Origin: Nocardioides furvisabuli
Lineage (GTDB): Bacteria; Actinomycetota; Actinomycetes; Propionibacteriales; Nocardioidaceae
Assembly (NCBI RefSeq): GCF_021083185.1
Contig: NZ_JAIGQB010000003.1
Coordinates: 310,001 to 374,000 of the forward strand
Direction: 5' to 3'
Length of the DNA: 64,000 nt
Part shown: positions 41,321 through 48,963 of the stretch, in pieces
Numbering within the stretch: the stretch's first letter is position 1
Layout: each line of letters opens with the position of its first letter
Made by a program: the position numbers and the translations under genes
The notes under the pieces: model-generated
The model's input: only the letters and a program-made list of their open reading frames with translations
Databases searched by the model: none
What the model was told of the DNA's origin: nothing

Positions 41321-43054
41321 GTGAGTGACGACCAGACCGACGCCCCCCAGCAGACCTTCTCCGACCTCGGCCTCGCGCCCGCGGTGCTCAAGGCGCTGAC
41401 CGACGTCGGCTACGAGACGCCGTCGCAGATCCAGGCGCAGACCATCCCGCCGCTGCTCGAGGGACGTCACGTGGTCGGCCTGGCGCAGACGGGCACCGGC
41501 AAGACGGCCGCCTTCGCGCTGCCGATCCTGTCCCAGCTGGACCTCTCCCAGAAGACCCCGCAGGCGCTCGTCCTCGCCCCGACCCGCGAGCTGGCGCTGC
41601 AGGTGTCCGAGGCGTTCGAGAAGTACGCCGCGCACATGAAGGGCGTACGCGTCCTCCCGATCTACGGCGGCCAGGGCTACGGCGTCCAGCTGTCCGCCCT
41701 GCGTCGCGGCGTGCACGTCGTGGTCGGCACCCCGGGCCGCATCATGGACCACCTGGAGAAGGGCACCCTCGACCTCTCCGAGCTCCGCTTCCTCGTCCTC
41801 GACGAGGCCGACGAGATGCTGAAGATGGGCTTCGCCGAGGACGTCGAGACGATCCTCGCCGACACCCCGGCCGAGAAGCACGTGGCGCTGTTCTCCGCCA
41901 CCATGCCGGCGCAGATCCGTCGCATCTCCAAGAAGTACCTCGCCGACCCGGTCGAGATCACCGTCAAGAACAAGACGTCGACGGTCTCCTCGATCACCCA
42001 GCGCTACCTGATCGTGTCCTACCCCCAGAAGGTCGACGCCCTCACGCGCATCCTCGAGGTCGAGAACTTCGAGGGGATGATCGTCTTCGTCCGCACCAAG
42101 AACGAGACCGAGACGCTGGCCGAGAAGCTGCGCGCCCGGGGCTACTCCGCGATGGCGATCAACGGTGACGTCGCCCAGGTGCAGCGCGAGCGCACGATCA
42201 ACCAGCTCAAGGCCGGCAAGCTGGACATCCTCGTGGCCACCGACGTCGCCGCGCGCGGCCTCGACGTCGAGCGGATCAGCCACGTCGTCAACTACGACAT
42301 CCCCACCGACACCGAGTCCTACGTGCACCGCATCGGACGTACGGGTCGTGCCGGGCGCACCGGTGACTCGATCGCCTTCGTCACCCCGCGCGAGCGCCAC
42401 CTGCTGCGCGCGATCGAGAAGGCCACCCGCCAGCCGCTCACCCAGATGCAGCTGCCCACGGTCGACGACGTCAACGCCACGCGGCTCTCGCGCTTCGACG
42501 ACCAGATCACCCAGGCGCTGACGCAGCCGGAGCGCATCGACTTCTTCCGCGACGTCGTCTCCCACTACGTCAGCGAGCACGACGTGTCCGAGGTCGACGT
42601 CGCCGCCGCCCTGGCCGCGGTCATGCACGGTGAGCAGCCGCTGCTGCTGGAGCCCGAGCCGGAGCGTGCGTCGCGCGGCTTCGACGAGCGACCGACCCAC
42701 GGCGGCAAGGCCGACCGGGCGCCGCGCGACTCGCGCAGTGGTGCCCCGATGGCGGCGTACCGCATCGAGGTCGGCAAGCGGCACAAGGTCGAGCCGCGCC
42801 AGATCGTCGGTGCGCTGGCCAACGAGGGCGGCTTGTCGCGCGGCGACTTCGGCTACATCTCGATCAAGCCCGACTTCTCCGTCGTCGAGCTCCCCGCCGA
42901 CCTGCCCCCCGGCACGCTCGAGCGTCTCGAGAGCACCCGGATCTCCGGCAAGCTCATCGAGATCAAGCCCGACAACGGCCCGTTCCGCGGCCGTCCCGGT
43001 GGCGGTCACCGCGGCGGCAGCGGTGGCGGCTACAAGGGCAAGAACCCCCGCTGA
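41321..43054 (+). CDS. deaD: DEAD-box ATP-dependent RNA helicase, DeaD/CsdA type
   Basis: 577 residues. Q motif (FSDLGLAPAVLKALTDVGYETPSQIQ, split here over residues 13-38), AQTGTGKT, PTRELA, VGTPGR, VLDEADEML, SAT, then the second RecA domain with ARGLDVE and HRIGRTGRAGR. After a linker comes a DbpA-type RNA-binding domain (YRIEVGKRHKVEPRQIVGAL ... GDFGYISIKPDFSVVELP) and a Gly/Arg tail. It unwinds structured RNA, often for ribosome assembly or cold adaptation. GTG start, no clear ribosome site; a leaderless message is possible. Confidence 0.96.
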   Translation: MSDDQTDAPQQTFSDLGLAPAVLKALTDVGYETPSQIQAQTIPPLLEGRHVVGLAQTGTGKTAAFALPILSQLDLSQKTPQALVLAPTRELALQVSEAFEKYAAHMKGVRVLPIYGGQGYGVQLSALRRGVHVVVGTPGRIMDHLEKGTLDLSELRFLVLDEADEMLKMGFAEDVETILADTPAEKHVALFSATMPAQIRRISKKYLADPVEITVKNKTSTVSSITQRYLIVSYPQKVDALTRILEVENFEGMIVFVRTKNETETLAEKLRARGYSAMAINGDVAQVQRERTINQLKAGKLDILVATDVAARGLDVERISHVVNYDIPTDTESYVHRIGRTGRAGRTGDSIAFVTPRERHLLRAIEKATRQPLTQMQLPTVDDVNATRLSRFDDQITQALTQPERIDFFRDVVSHYVSEHDVSEVDVAAALAAVMHGEQPLLLEPEPERASRGFDERPTHGGKADRAPRDSRSGAPMAAYRIEVGKRHKVEPRQIVGALANEGGLSRGDFGYISIKPDFSVVELPADLPPGTLERLESTRISGKLIEIKPDNGPFRGRPGGGHRGGSGGGYKGKNPR

Positions 43055-43114
43055 CCGGGCGGTTCCTGCCTCCGGAGGACGCCGAGCGGGCGATCCCTCG
43101 CGCTGAAATGCACT

Positions 43115-43149
43115 GACCGGGCGCTTCGTTCAGAACGAAGCGCCCGGTC
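43115..43149. terminator. Strong hairpin between helicase and yceI genes
   Basis: A perfect 16-bp stem: GACCGGGCGCTTCGTT (43115-43130), loop CAG, AACGAAGCGCCCGGTC (43134-43149). It lies between convergent genes and can stop transcription from both sides. Confidence 0.85.
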
Positions 43150-43160
43150 GGCGTGCTTCA

Positions 43161-43177
43161 CGGGCACGAAGTGCCCG
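43161..43177 (-). terminator. Second hairpin at the end of yceI
   Basis: CGGGCAC (43161-43167), GAA, GTGCCCG (43171-43177), directly past the yceI stop on the minus strand. Confidence 0.55.
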
Positions 43178-43182
43178 GTGGA

Positions 43183-43752
43183 TCAGGCGTTGCGGATCGC
43201 CGAGATGTCGAACTCGAGCTTGATCTTCTCGGAGATGAGGACGCCGCCGGTCTCGAGCGCGGCGTTCCAGGTCAGGCCCCAGTCCTTGCGGTTGACGGTG
43301 GTCTCGCCCTCGAAGCCGACGCGGACGTTGCCGAAGGGGTCCTGGGCGGAGCCGGTCTGCTCGAACTCGATCGTGACGGGCTTGGTCACGTCCTTGATCG
43401 TGAGGTCGCCGGTGATCGTCCAGTCGCTGCCGGAGCGCGCGACGTCGGTGGAGACGAAGGTGATGTTCGGGTAGGTCTCGGTGTCGAAGAAGTCACCGGA
43501 CACGAGGTGGCCGTCGCGGTCGGGGCTCCCGGTCGACACGGTGGTGACGTCGACGGTCAGGTCGACCTTCGAGCTCGACGGGTCGGCCTCGTCGATGCGG
43601 GCGGTGCCGGTGAAGGCACCGAACTGGCCGCGGACCTTGGTCACCATCGCGTGACGGGCGACGAACCCGAGGCGGCTGTGGCTCGCATCGAGGGTGTAGT
43701 CGCCGGTGATGTCGTCGATGGCGGTGGTGGGGGCGTCGAATCCGGTGGTCAT
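43183..43752 (-). CDS. YceI-family polyisoprenoid-binding-like protein
   Basis: 189-residue lipocalin-like YceI beta-barrel: GDYTLDASHSRLGFVARHAMVTKVRGQFGAF, VTTVSTGSPDRDGHLVSGDFFDTETYPNITFVST, LTIKDVTKPVTIEFE and the ending GVLISEKIKLEFDISAIRNA. The family binds long isoprenoids or similar lipids. No signal peptide, so this one is cytoplasmic. An operator-like motif lies 36 bases upstream of the ATG and resembles that of the luciferase-like operon. Confidence 0.94.
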   Translation of the reverse strand: MTTGFDAPTTAIDDITGDYTLDASHSRLGFVARHAMVTKVRGQFGAFTGTARIDEADPSSSKVDLTVDVTTVSTGSPDRDGHLVSGDFFDTETYPNITFVSTDVARSGSDWTITGDLTIKDVTKPVTIEFEQTGSAQDPFGNVRVGFEGETTVNRKDWGLTWNAALETGGVLISEKIKLEFDISAIRNA

Positions 43753-43787
43753 GGCAGAAGGCTCCTGGAGGTGGTGCGGGTGGTTGG

Positions 43788-43802
43788 TAGAAGTTTCAAC
43801 CA
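43788..43802. promoter_or_regulatory. Operator-like motif before yceI
   Basis: TAGAAGTTTCAACCA, 12 of 15 bases equal to TAGAAACTTCAACTA at 24018. AT-rich in a GC-rich region; likely a site for a shared MarR-type repressor encoded elsewhere. Confidence 0.5.
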
Positions 43803-43874
43803 TCCTAACGGAGTGGCTGTGCGCTTCATTCCCGATCCAGCGGGAAAACTTCGCCCCACCGTCCTGACATGCGT

Positions 43875-43905
43875 CGAGCCACGCCCCTGTGGGGGGCGTG
43901 GCTCG
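43875..43905 (-). terminator. Hairpin after the 41-residue gene
   Basis: CGAGCCACGCCCC (43875-43887) pairs with GGGGCGTGGCTCG (43893-43905), a perfect 13-bp stem with a 5-base loop, 15 bases past the stop of the small minus-strand gene. Confidence 0.75.
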
Positions 43906-43919
43906 GGCGTGGAGCGGGG

Positions 43920-44045
43920 TCAGGCAGCGGCGGCCTGGGCCGTCGGAGCAACCGACCAGCGGGCCTCCAGGTGGGTGCGTCCCGACGCGTCGGTGACGCT
44001 CACCCACGTGCAGACCGGCGCTCCGGTCATCGAGTGCTTGCTCAT
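43920..44045 (-). CDS. Small protein, 41 residues
   Basis: ATG at 44045 with a good ribosome site (GGGAGGT, 5-6 bases away) opens a short frame: MSKHSMTGAPVCTWVSVTD, then ASGRTHLEARWSVAPTAQ and an Ala tail. Upstream on the same strand TATCTT (44077-44082, complement AAGATA) could be the -10. A 13-bp terminator follows the stop. The mix VCTWVSVTDASGRTHLEARW suggests a small beta hairpin. I recognise no named family. Promoter, ribosome site, codon bias and terminator together make it a probable gene. Confidence 0.65.
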   Translation of the reverse strand: MSKHSMTGAPVCTWVSVTDASGRTHLEARWSVAPTAQAAAA

Positions 44046-44230
44046 GTGACACCTCCCGTTCACCTTCTGTTCACCCAAGATAGCACGTCCCCACTGGCGC
44101 ACCACCCTTTCGCTCGACATCGCTTGCGAGGCCCCACTGGAGAGCCAGCCCCTCGGCGCGGCGCGACACCTGTCCCCACCTGGGGCGAACGAGGCGACGT
44201 CCACGGCAACCGCGCGCCCTCCCAAACGCG

Positions 44231-44256
44231 CTTCCTGCCCGATTTCGGGCAGGAAG
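44231..44256. promoter_or_regulatory. Perfect 12-bp hairpin upstream of an 86-codon gene
   Basis: CTTCCTGCCCGA (44231-44242), loop TT, TCGGGCAGGAAG (44245-44256). It directly precedes a TTGCCA hexamer (44257-44262) that may be the -35 of the following gene, so an operator is as likely as a terminator. Confidence 0.5.
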
Positions 44257-44291
44257 TTGCCATTCGGATCGTCTGGATCCACGATCGGGGT

Positions 44292-44552
44292 GTGCCGGAC
44301 CCCGTCCTCGTCTCCCACGTCGTCGCCACCACGTCGCTCTCGGCATCGGAGGCCGCGCGGGTGATCGAGGACGTGATCGCCTTCCACGCCCAGCCGGTGG
44401 AGGTCTACGTCCGGGAGCGGCACGCTCACCTCAAGGCGTACGGCGCCAAGAACCCCGAGATCTTCGCGCGCATCGCCGCGGAGCTCGCCGATCGCGTCGT
44501 CGCAGCGCCGGAGCTCTCCGAGCGCCAGCTGCGCCGCATGATCTACGGCTGA
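44292..44552 (+). CDS. Conserved-looking small helical protein (86 aa)
   Basis: Start taken as GTG 44292 (VPDPVLVSHVVATTSLSASE); the frame is open further upstream but codon quality drops there. It predicts several helices: SASEAARVIEDVIAFHA, PVEVYVRERHAHLKAYGAKN, PEIFARIAAELADRVV, and ends LSERQLRRMIYG. This pattern recurs in actinobacteria, as far as I recall, as a protein of unknown function. A leaderless message is possible, since no ribosome site is visible. 62 bases before glmS in the same direction, so it may share transcription with it. Confidence 0.7.
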   Translation: MPDPVLVSHVVATTSLSASEAARVIEDVIAFHAQPVEVYVRERHAHLKAYGAKNPEIFARIAAELADRVVAAPELSERQLRRMIYG

Positions 44553-44614
44553 CAGCGCGGGTCCCGGGCTCGCTCCTTTCGCACCTCGACCACCGAACTC
44601 AGGAGACCAGCACC

Positions 44615-46438
44615 ATGTGTGGAATCGTCGGCTACATCGGCCGCCAGGACGCAGCACCCGTCGTCCTCGAAGGCCTGACCCGGCTCGAGCACCGCGGCTA
44701 CGACTCCGCCGGCGTCGCGGTGCTCAGCGGCCGCGGGATCCGGGTGGCCAAGCGGGCCGGCCGGGTGCGCGAGCTCAACGACGCGCTGCCGAAGCGCTTC
44801 GGCGGCACCACCGGCATCGGTCACACCCGCTGGGCCACCCACGGCCCGGCCACGGACGCCAACGCCCACCCGCACGCCGACGAGTCCGGCCGGGTCGCGG
44901 TCGTGCACAACGGCATCATCGACAACTCCGCCGCCCTGCGCGCCGGGCTCGTCGACGCCGGCGTGAGGCTCGCGAGCGACACCGACACCGAGGTCCTGGC
45001 GCACCTCGTCGCCCGCAGCGACGCCGACAGCCTCGAGGGCAAGGTCCGTGACGCGCTCGGCGCGGTGGTGGGGACGTACGGCCTCGCGGTGCTGCACGCC
45101 GACTTCCCCGACCGCATCGTGGTGGCGCGCAACGGCAGCCCGCTGGTGGTGGGGGTGGGGGACAAGGAGATGTACGTCGCCTCCGACCTGGCCGCGATCG
45201 TGCGCCACACCACGACGGTCGCGATGCTGGACGACGGCGAGATGGCCACGGTGACCGAGTCCGGCTTCACCACGATGCGCCACAGTGACCTGGCCTCGAC
45301 CGGCAAGACCGCCAGCCAGGTCGACATCGACGCGTCGGCGTACGACGCCGGCGACCACGAGTCCTACATGCACAAGGAGATGCTCGAGCAGCCCACCACC
45401 GCGCAGGCGGTCCTCCGGGGGCGGCTCGACGACCGCTTCGGCACCGCACACCTCGGCGGCCTCCACATGGACGCGCGCGACCTGCGCGCGGTGCGTCGCG
45501 TCAAGATCCTGGGCTGCGGCTCGGCCTACTACGTCGGCCAGATGGGGGCCGCCCTCATCGAGGAGCTCGCCCGCATCCCTGCCGACGCCGAGGCGGCCAG
45601 CGAGTTCCGCTACCGCGATCCGGTGATCGAGCCCGACACCCTCTACGTCGCGGTCAGCCAGTCCGGCGAGACCATCGACACCCTGCTCGCCGTGCAGGAG
45701 GTACGCCGCAAGGGCGGGCGCTGCGTGGGCCTGGTCAACGTCGTCGGGTCGGCCATCGCGCGCGAGTGCGACGGCGGCATCTACCTCCACGCAGGGCCCG
45801 AGGTGGCGGTCGCGAGCACCAAGGCGCTCACCAACATGTTCCTCGGCTTCGCCCTCCTCGCCCTCCAGCTCGGTCGGGTGCGGGACCTGTCGATCGCCGA
45901 CGGCAAGCGGCTCGTCGCAGGGCTGGAGAAGCTCCCCGGCCAGATCGAGGAGATCCTCGCCGGCGAGGCCGACCTGGTCGAGGTGGCGAGGGACCTCGCC
46001 GAGGCCCGCAGCCTGTTCTTCATCGGTCGGGTGCGCGGCTTCCCGGTCGCGCGCGAGGGCGCACAGAAGTTCAAGGAGATCAGCTACCGCCACGCCGAGG
46101 CCTACCAGACCTCCGAGCTCAAGCACGGCCCGCTGGCGCTGATCGACCCGGAGGTGCCGACCGTCGCGCTGGTGCCGCGCGACGAGCTGACCGAGCGCAA
46201 CATCGGCGCGCTCCACGAGATCGACGCCCGCAAGGGCCCGCTCGTCGTGGTCACCCACGCCGACGTGGACCTCGGCGAGGTCGGCGCCCGCCGCATCGAC
46301 GTGCCCCGCAACGAGCCGGAGCTCGACCCGATCCTGCTCACCATCCCGCTGCAGCTGCTGGCCTACCACGCAGCCCAGCACCTGGGCCACGACATCGACA
46401 AGCCGCGCAACCTGGCCAAGTCCGTCACGGTGGAGTAG
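44615..46438 (+). CDS. glmS: Glutamine--fructose-6-phosphate aminotransferase (isomerizing)
   Basis: 607 residues. It makes glucosamine-6-phosphate from fructose-6-P and glutamine, the first step to UDP-GlcNAc, peptidoglycan and (in actinobacteria) mycothiol. Glutaminase domain with nucleophile Cys2 (MCGIVGYIG), LEHRGYDSAGVA and GHTRWATHG; two SIS domains with GCGSAYYVG, SQSGETIDTL, STKALTN; C-terminal HGPLALID and the ending DKPRNLAKSVTVE, where K is the ring-opening residue. Full length. RBS AGGAGA. The leader is too short for a glmS ribozyme. Confidence 0.97.
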   Translation: MCGIVGYIGRQDAAPVVLEGLTRLEHRGYDSAGVAVLSGRGIRVAKRAGRVRELNDALPKRFGGTTGIGHTRWATHGPATDANAHPHADESGRVAVVHNGIIDNSAALRAGLVDAGVRLASDTDTEVLAHLVARSDADSLEGKVRDALGAVVGTYGLAVLHADFPDRIVVARNGSPLVVGVGDKEMYVASDLAAIVRHTTTVAMLDDGEMATVTESGFTTMRHSDLASTGKTASQVDIDASAYDAGDHESYMHKEMLEQPTTAQAVLRGRLDDRFGTAHLGGLHMDARDLRAVRRVKILGCGSAYYVGQMGAALIEELARIPADAEAASEFRYRDPVIEPDTLYVAVSQSGETIDTLLAVQEVRRKGGRCVGLVNVVGSAIARECDGGIYLHAGPEVAVASTKALTNMFLGFALLALQLGRVRDLSIADGKRLVAGLEKLPGQIEEILAGEADLVEVARDLAEARSLFFIGRVRGFPVAREGAQKFKEISYRHAEAYQTSELKHGPLALIDPEVPTVALVPRDELTERNIGALHEIDARKGPLVVVTHADVDLGEVGARRIDVPRNEPELDPILLTIPLQLLAYHAAQHLGHDIDKPRNLAKSVTVE

Positions 46439-46462
46439 CCGCCCGGCCCCGGGATGGACTGG

Positions 46463-46496
46463 GCGCCCCTTGCCGCATGGGGTCGGCAAGGGGCGC
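46463..46496 (+). terminator. glmS terminator hairpin
   Basis: GCGCCCCTTGCC (46463-46474), ten-base loop, GGCAAGGGGCGC (46485-46496): a perfect 12-bp stem 24 bases past the glmS stop. No U-tract. Confidence 0.75.
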
Positions 46497-46577
46497 GCCG
46501 AGCAGAACGATCCCACCCGGCCCGCGTCGGTGTCCGGGGATCCGCGCAAGCCGGAGCGAATTTTGCAGTGCGCTGGA

Positions 46578-46790
46578 TCACCCGTGGATGAGACGCACCT
46601 CGAGCGAGCCCATCACGCCCGGTGGGACGGCCAGGACGGCCGTCGCGGGCCCGACGTTGCCGTCCAGCGGGGCGAGCAGTCGGGGGGTGTCGGGGGTGAG
46701 CGTGACGCTCCAGTAGTCCGAGCAACCGTTGGACGTGTCACGTGGCGGGCAGGTGTTCGGGTAGCCGGAGACCAGCGACAGAGGGAGACG
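46578..46790 (-). pseudogene. Coding-like tail in frame behind the glpD stop
   Basis: After the TAG of glpD the same frame stays open for 70 codons to a TGA at 46578-46580. The frame has strong G/C third-position bias and a protein-like sequence (GYPNTCPPRDTSNGCSDYW, VTLTPDTPRLLAPLDGN, ending GSLEVRLIHG). There is no ATG/GTG/TTG near its beginning and no ribosome site. It could be the remnant of a lost gene, or, less likely, a stop-readthrough extension of GlpD. Confidence 0.35.
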
Positions 46791-48335
46791 CTATCGGAGC
46801 CGGATCGGTCGTGGGCAGTCGAAGGCCAGGTCCAGCGCACGTCGGGCGACCGGCTCGGCGACTGCGCGGTCGGCCGGCACCAGCCCGACCCGCGTACGCC
46901 GCTCCAGCAGGTCGTCGACGTCGTGCGCGCCCTCGTGGGTGACGGCGAAGACCAGCTCGGCGAGCGTCACCGGCACCTCGTCGGAGGCCGGCGCGAGGAG
47001 CTCGTCGTCGGTGAGCCCGGTGACCTCGCGCGCGGTGGCCAGCACCAGGTCGGCGTCGGTGCCGAAGCGGCGTACGAGCCGGGTGGGGGCGGTGCTGCGG
47101 CGCAGCACGTCCGCGGGCGCGGCTCCGAGCAACGGCAGGGACGCCGTGCGGCAGGGACGGGCGCCGTCGAGGGCCAGCGCGTCGAGGGTGTCCTGGGCCA
47201 TCCGGCGGTAGGTCGTCAGCTTGCCGCCCACGACGCTGGTCACCCCGGTGCGGGACGTGAGGATGGCGTGGCGCCGGGACAGGTCGGCCGTCGAGCCGGC
47301 ACCGGCGACCTCGAGCAGCGGCCGGAGGCCGGCGAAGGCGCCGATCACGTCGTCGCGCGTGGGGGGCGTGGCGAAGGCAGCGCCCACCGCGTCGAGCAGG
47401 AAGTCGATCTCCGCCTCGCTCGGCACCGGGACGTCGGGCACCGGGCCGGTGACCGGCTCGTCGGTGAGGCCGACGTAGATCGTGCCGTCCGGCTGCGGCA
47501 GCACCATCGCGAAGCGGGCCGCGGTGCCCGGGATCGGCACCATCACCGCCACCCGCGTGTGCGGCAGCGTGGCGCCGCGCAGCACGAGGTGGGTGCCGCG
47601 ACTGGGCCTCAGCCGGACCTCGTCGTCGAGGAGGCCGGCCCACACCCCGGTCGCGTTGACCACGGCGCGGGCGCGGACGGCGTACGCCTGTCCGGTGAGC
47701 TCGTCGCGCAGCTCGACGCCGGCGCCTGTCGCGCTCAGCACCCGGGCGCGCGTGCGCACCTCCGCGCCGTGTGCCGCTGCGGTGCGGGCGACGGTGACGA
47801 CCAGCCGGGCGTCGTCCTCGAGCTGCCCGTCCCAGGCGAGCAGGCCGCCGCGCAGGGTGTCGGTGCGCAGCGACGGGACGAGCCCGAGCGCCTCGGTGGC
47901 GTTGAGGCGGCGGGGGCGGGGGAGCGTGCCGGTCGTGGTGCGTGCGGTGCGGCGCAGCGCGTCCCCGGCCCTGAGACCGGCCCAGGTCAGCGCCGTGCGA
48001 CCACGGGACATGGTGGCGTCGACGGGCGTCAGCATCGGCAGCGGCCGGACCAGGTGGGGTGCGGTGACGTCCATCAGGATCCCCCGCTCGACCGCGCTCT
48101 CGTGGGCGATGGCGAGCTGCCCCTGGGCGAGGTAGCGCAGGCCGCCGTGCACGAGCTTGGAGGACCAGCGCGACGTGCCGAAGGCGAGGTCGTGGGCGTC
48201 GACCGCGAGCACGCTCAGCCCGCGGGTCACCGCGTCGAGCGCGACGCCCGCACCGGTGATGCCGAGCCCGACCACCACCACGTCGACCTCGACGGGGACG
48301 CCATCGAGGCCGGGGGTGATGCAGGGGCCGGTCAC
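46791..48335 (-). CDS. glpD: Aerobic glycerol-3-phosphate dehydrogenase
   Basis: 514-residue FAD enzyme that oxidises sn-glycerol-3-phosphate to dihydroxyacetone phosphate and passes electrons to quinone. FAD motif VVVVGLGITGAGVALDAVTRG, here with Leu in place of the usual Ala; then SSKLVHGGLRYLAQG, the substrate-domain ATGVWAGLL, SVVGGKLTTYRRMAQ and a helical C-terminal domain. GTG 48335 overlaps the TetR stop by 4 bases, so the two are coupled. Divergent AGPS-like enzyme nearby suggests joint use of DHAP for ether lipid. Confidence 0.93.
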   Translation of the reverse strand: MTGPCITPGLDGVPVEVDVVVVGLGITGAGVALDAVTRGLSVLAVDAHDLAFGTSRWSSKLVHGGLRYLAQGQLAIAHESAVERGILMDVTAPHLVRPLPMLTPVDATMSRGRTALTWAGLRAGDALRRTARTTTGTLPRPRRLNATEALGLVPSLRTDTLRGGLLAWDGQLEDDARLVVTVARTAAAHGAEVRTRARVLSATGAGVELRDELTGQAYAVRARAVVNATGVWAGLLDDEVRLRPSRGTHLVLRGATLPHTRVAVMVPIPGTAARFAMVLPQPDGTIYVGLTDEPVTGPVPDVPVPSEAEIDFLLDAVGAAFATPPTRDDVIGAFAGLRPLLEVAGAGSTADLSRRHAILTSRTGVTSVVGGKLTTYRRMAQDTLDALALDGARPCRTASLPLLGAAPADVLRRSTAPTRLVRRFGTDADLVLATAREVTGLTDDELLAPASDEVPVTLAELVFAVTHEGAHDVDDLLERRTRVGLVPADRAVAEPVARRALDLAFDCPRPIRLR

Positions 48336-48946
48336 GGCGCCGGTGCCGGCGCCAACGACCCGGTGATGAGCCGGGCGTACTCGTCGTCGAGCTCTGCGAG
48401 CCCGATGCCCGCGTCGGTCATCGTCATCGCCGAGAAGACGAAGCCGTGCCCGGCCAGGGTCAGCGAACGCGCCATCAGGACCGGGTCGCCGGGGCGGATC
48501 GCGCCGGCGGCCTGGCCGTCCGCGATCTCGGCGGCGAGGATCTCGATGAGCGCCTCCTGCGAGCGGCCGCGCCGCGACAGCAGGTAGGGGAGCATCAGGT
48601 CGGGGTCGAGCTCGACGATCCGCACGAACAGCTCGTTGTCGCGCAGCGCCCGCACCGTCGACAGGGCGGCCGCTGCGATGCCGGCAGGGGTGGTGGTGTC
48701 CTTCGCCGCGACCTGCGTCGCGGCGGCGATGCCGACCCACTCGCGCGTCATGAGGTCGCCCAGCAGCGAGCCCATGTCGGGCCACGCGCGGTACATCGTC
48801 ATCCGCGAGACCCCGGCGCGTCTCGCGACCTCCGTGAGGGTCGTGCGCCGCCACCCGACGTCGAGGATGCAGTCGCGGGCTGCGTCGAGGTAGGCGTCGA
48901 GCCGCGGGTCGCGCGGCGGACGGTTGGTGTGACGAAGTGACGACAT
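48332..48946 (-). CDS. TetR-family repressor
   Basis: 204 residues. N-terminal helix-turn-helix: AARDCILDVGWRRTTLTEVARRAGVSRMTMYRAWPDM; the remainder is a helical ligand and dimer domain ending in an Ala-Pro tail. It is coupled to glpD and faces the AGPS-like gene over a 17-base gap, with an inverted repeat at its own start codon. Control of both directions is very likely. The ligand may be a glycerolipid precursor, by context only. Confidence 0.92.
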   Translation of the reverse strand: MSSLRHTNRPPRDPRLDAYLDAARDCILDVGWRRTTLTEVARRAGVSRMTMYRAWPDMGSLLGDLMTREWVGIAAATQVAAKDTTTPAGIAAAALSTVRALRDNELFVRIVELDPDLMLPYLLSRRGRSQEALIEILAAEIADGQAAGAIRPGDPVLMARSLTLAGHGFVFSAMTMTDAGIGLAELDDEYARLITGSLAPAPAP

Positions 48947-48955
48947 GTGTCACAC
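48927..48955. promoter_or_regulatory. Probable TetR operator between divergent genes
   Basis: GTGTGAC (48927-48933) and GTCACAC (48949-48955) are exact inverted arms straddling the tetR start codon; the centre GTGTCACAC (48947-48955) is itself near-palindromic. TGTAAC (48956-48961) may be the -10 of the AGPS-like gene, which would start without a leader. Confidence 0.7.
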
Positions 48956-48963
48956 TGTAACGC

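Noticed and set aside
44553..44614. glmS ribozyme or other riboswitch in the glmS leader
   Set aside because: Only 62 bases separate it from the previous gene, too short for the ribozyme, and no matching structure is seen.
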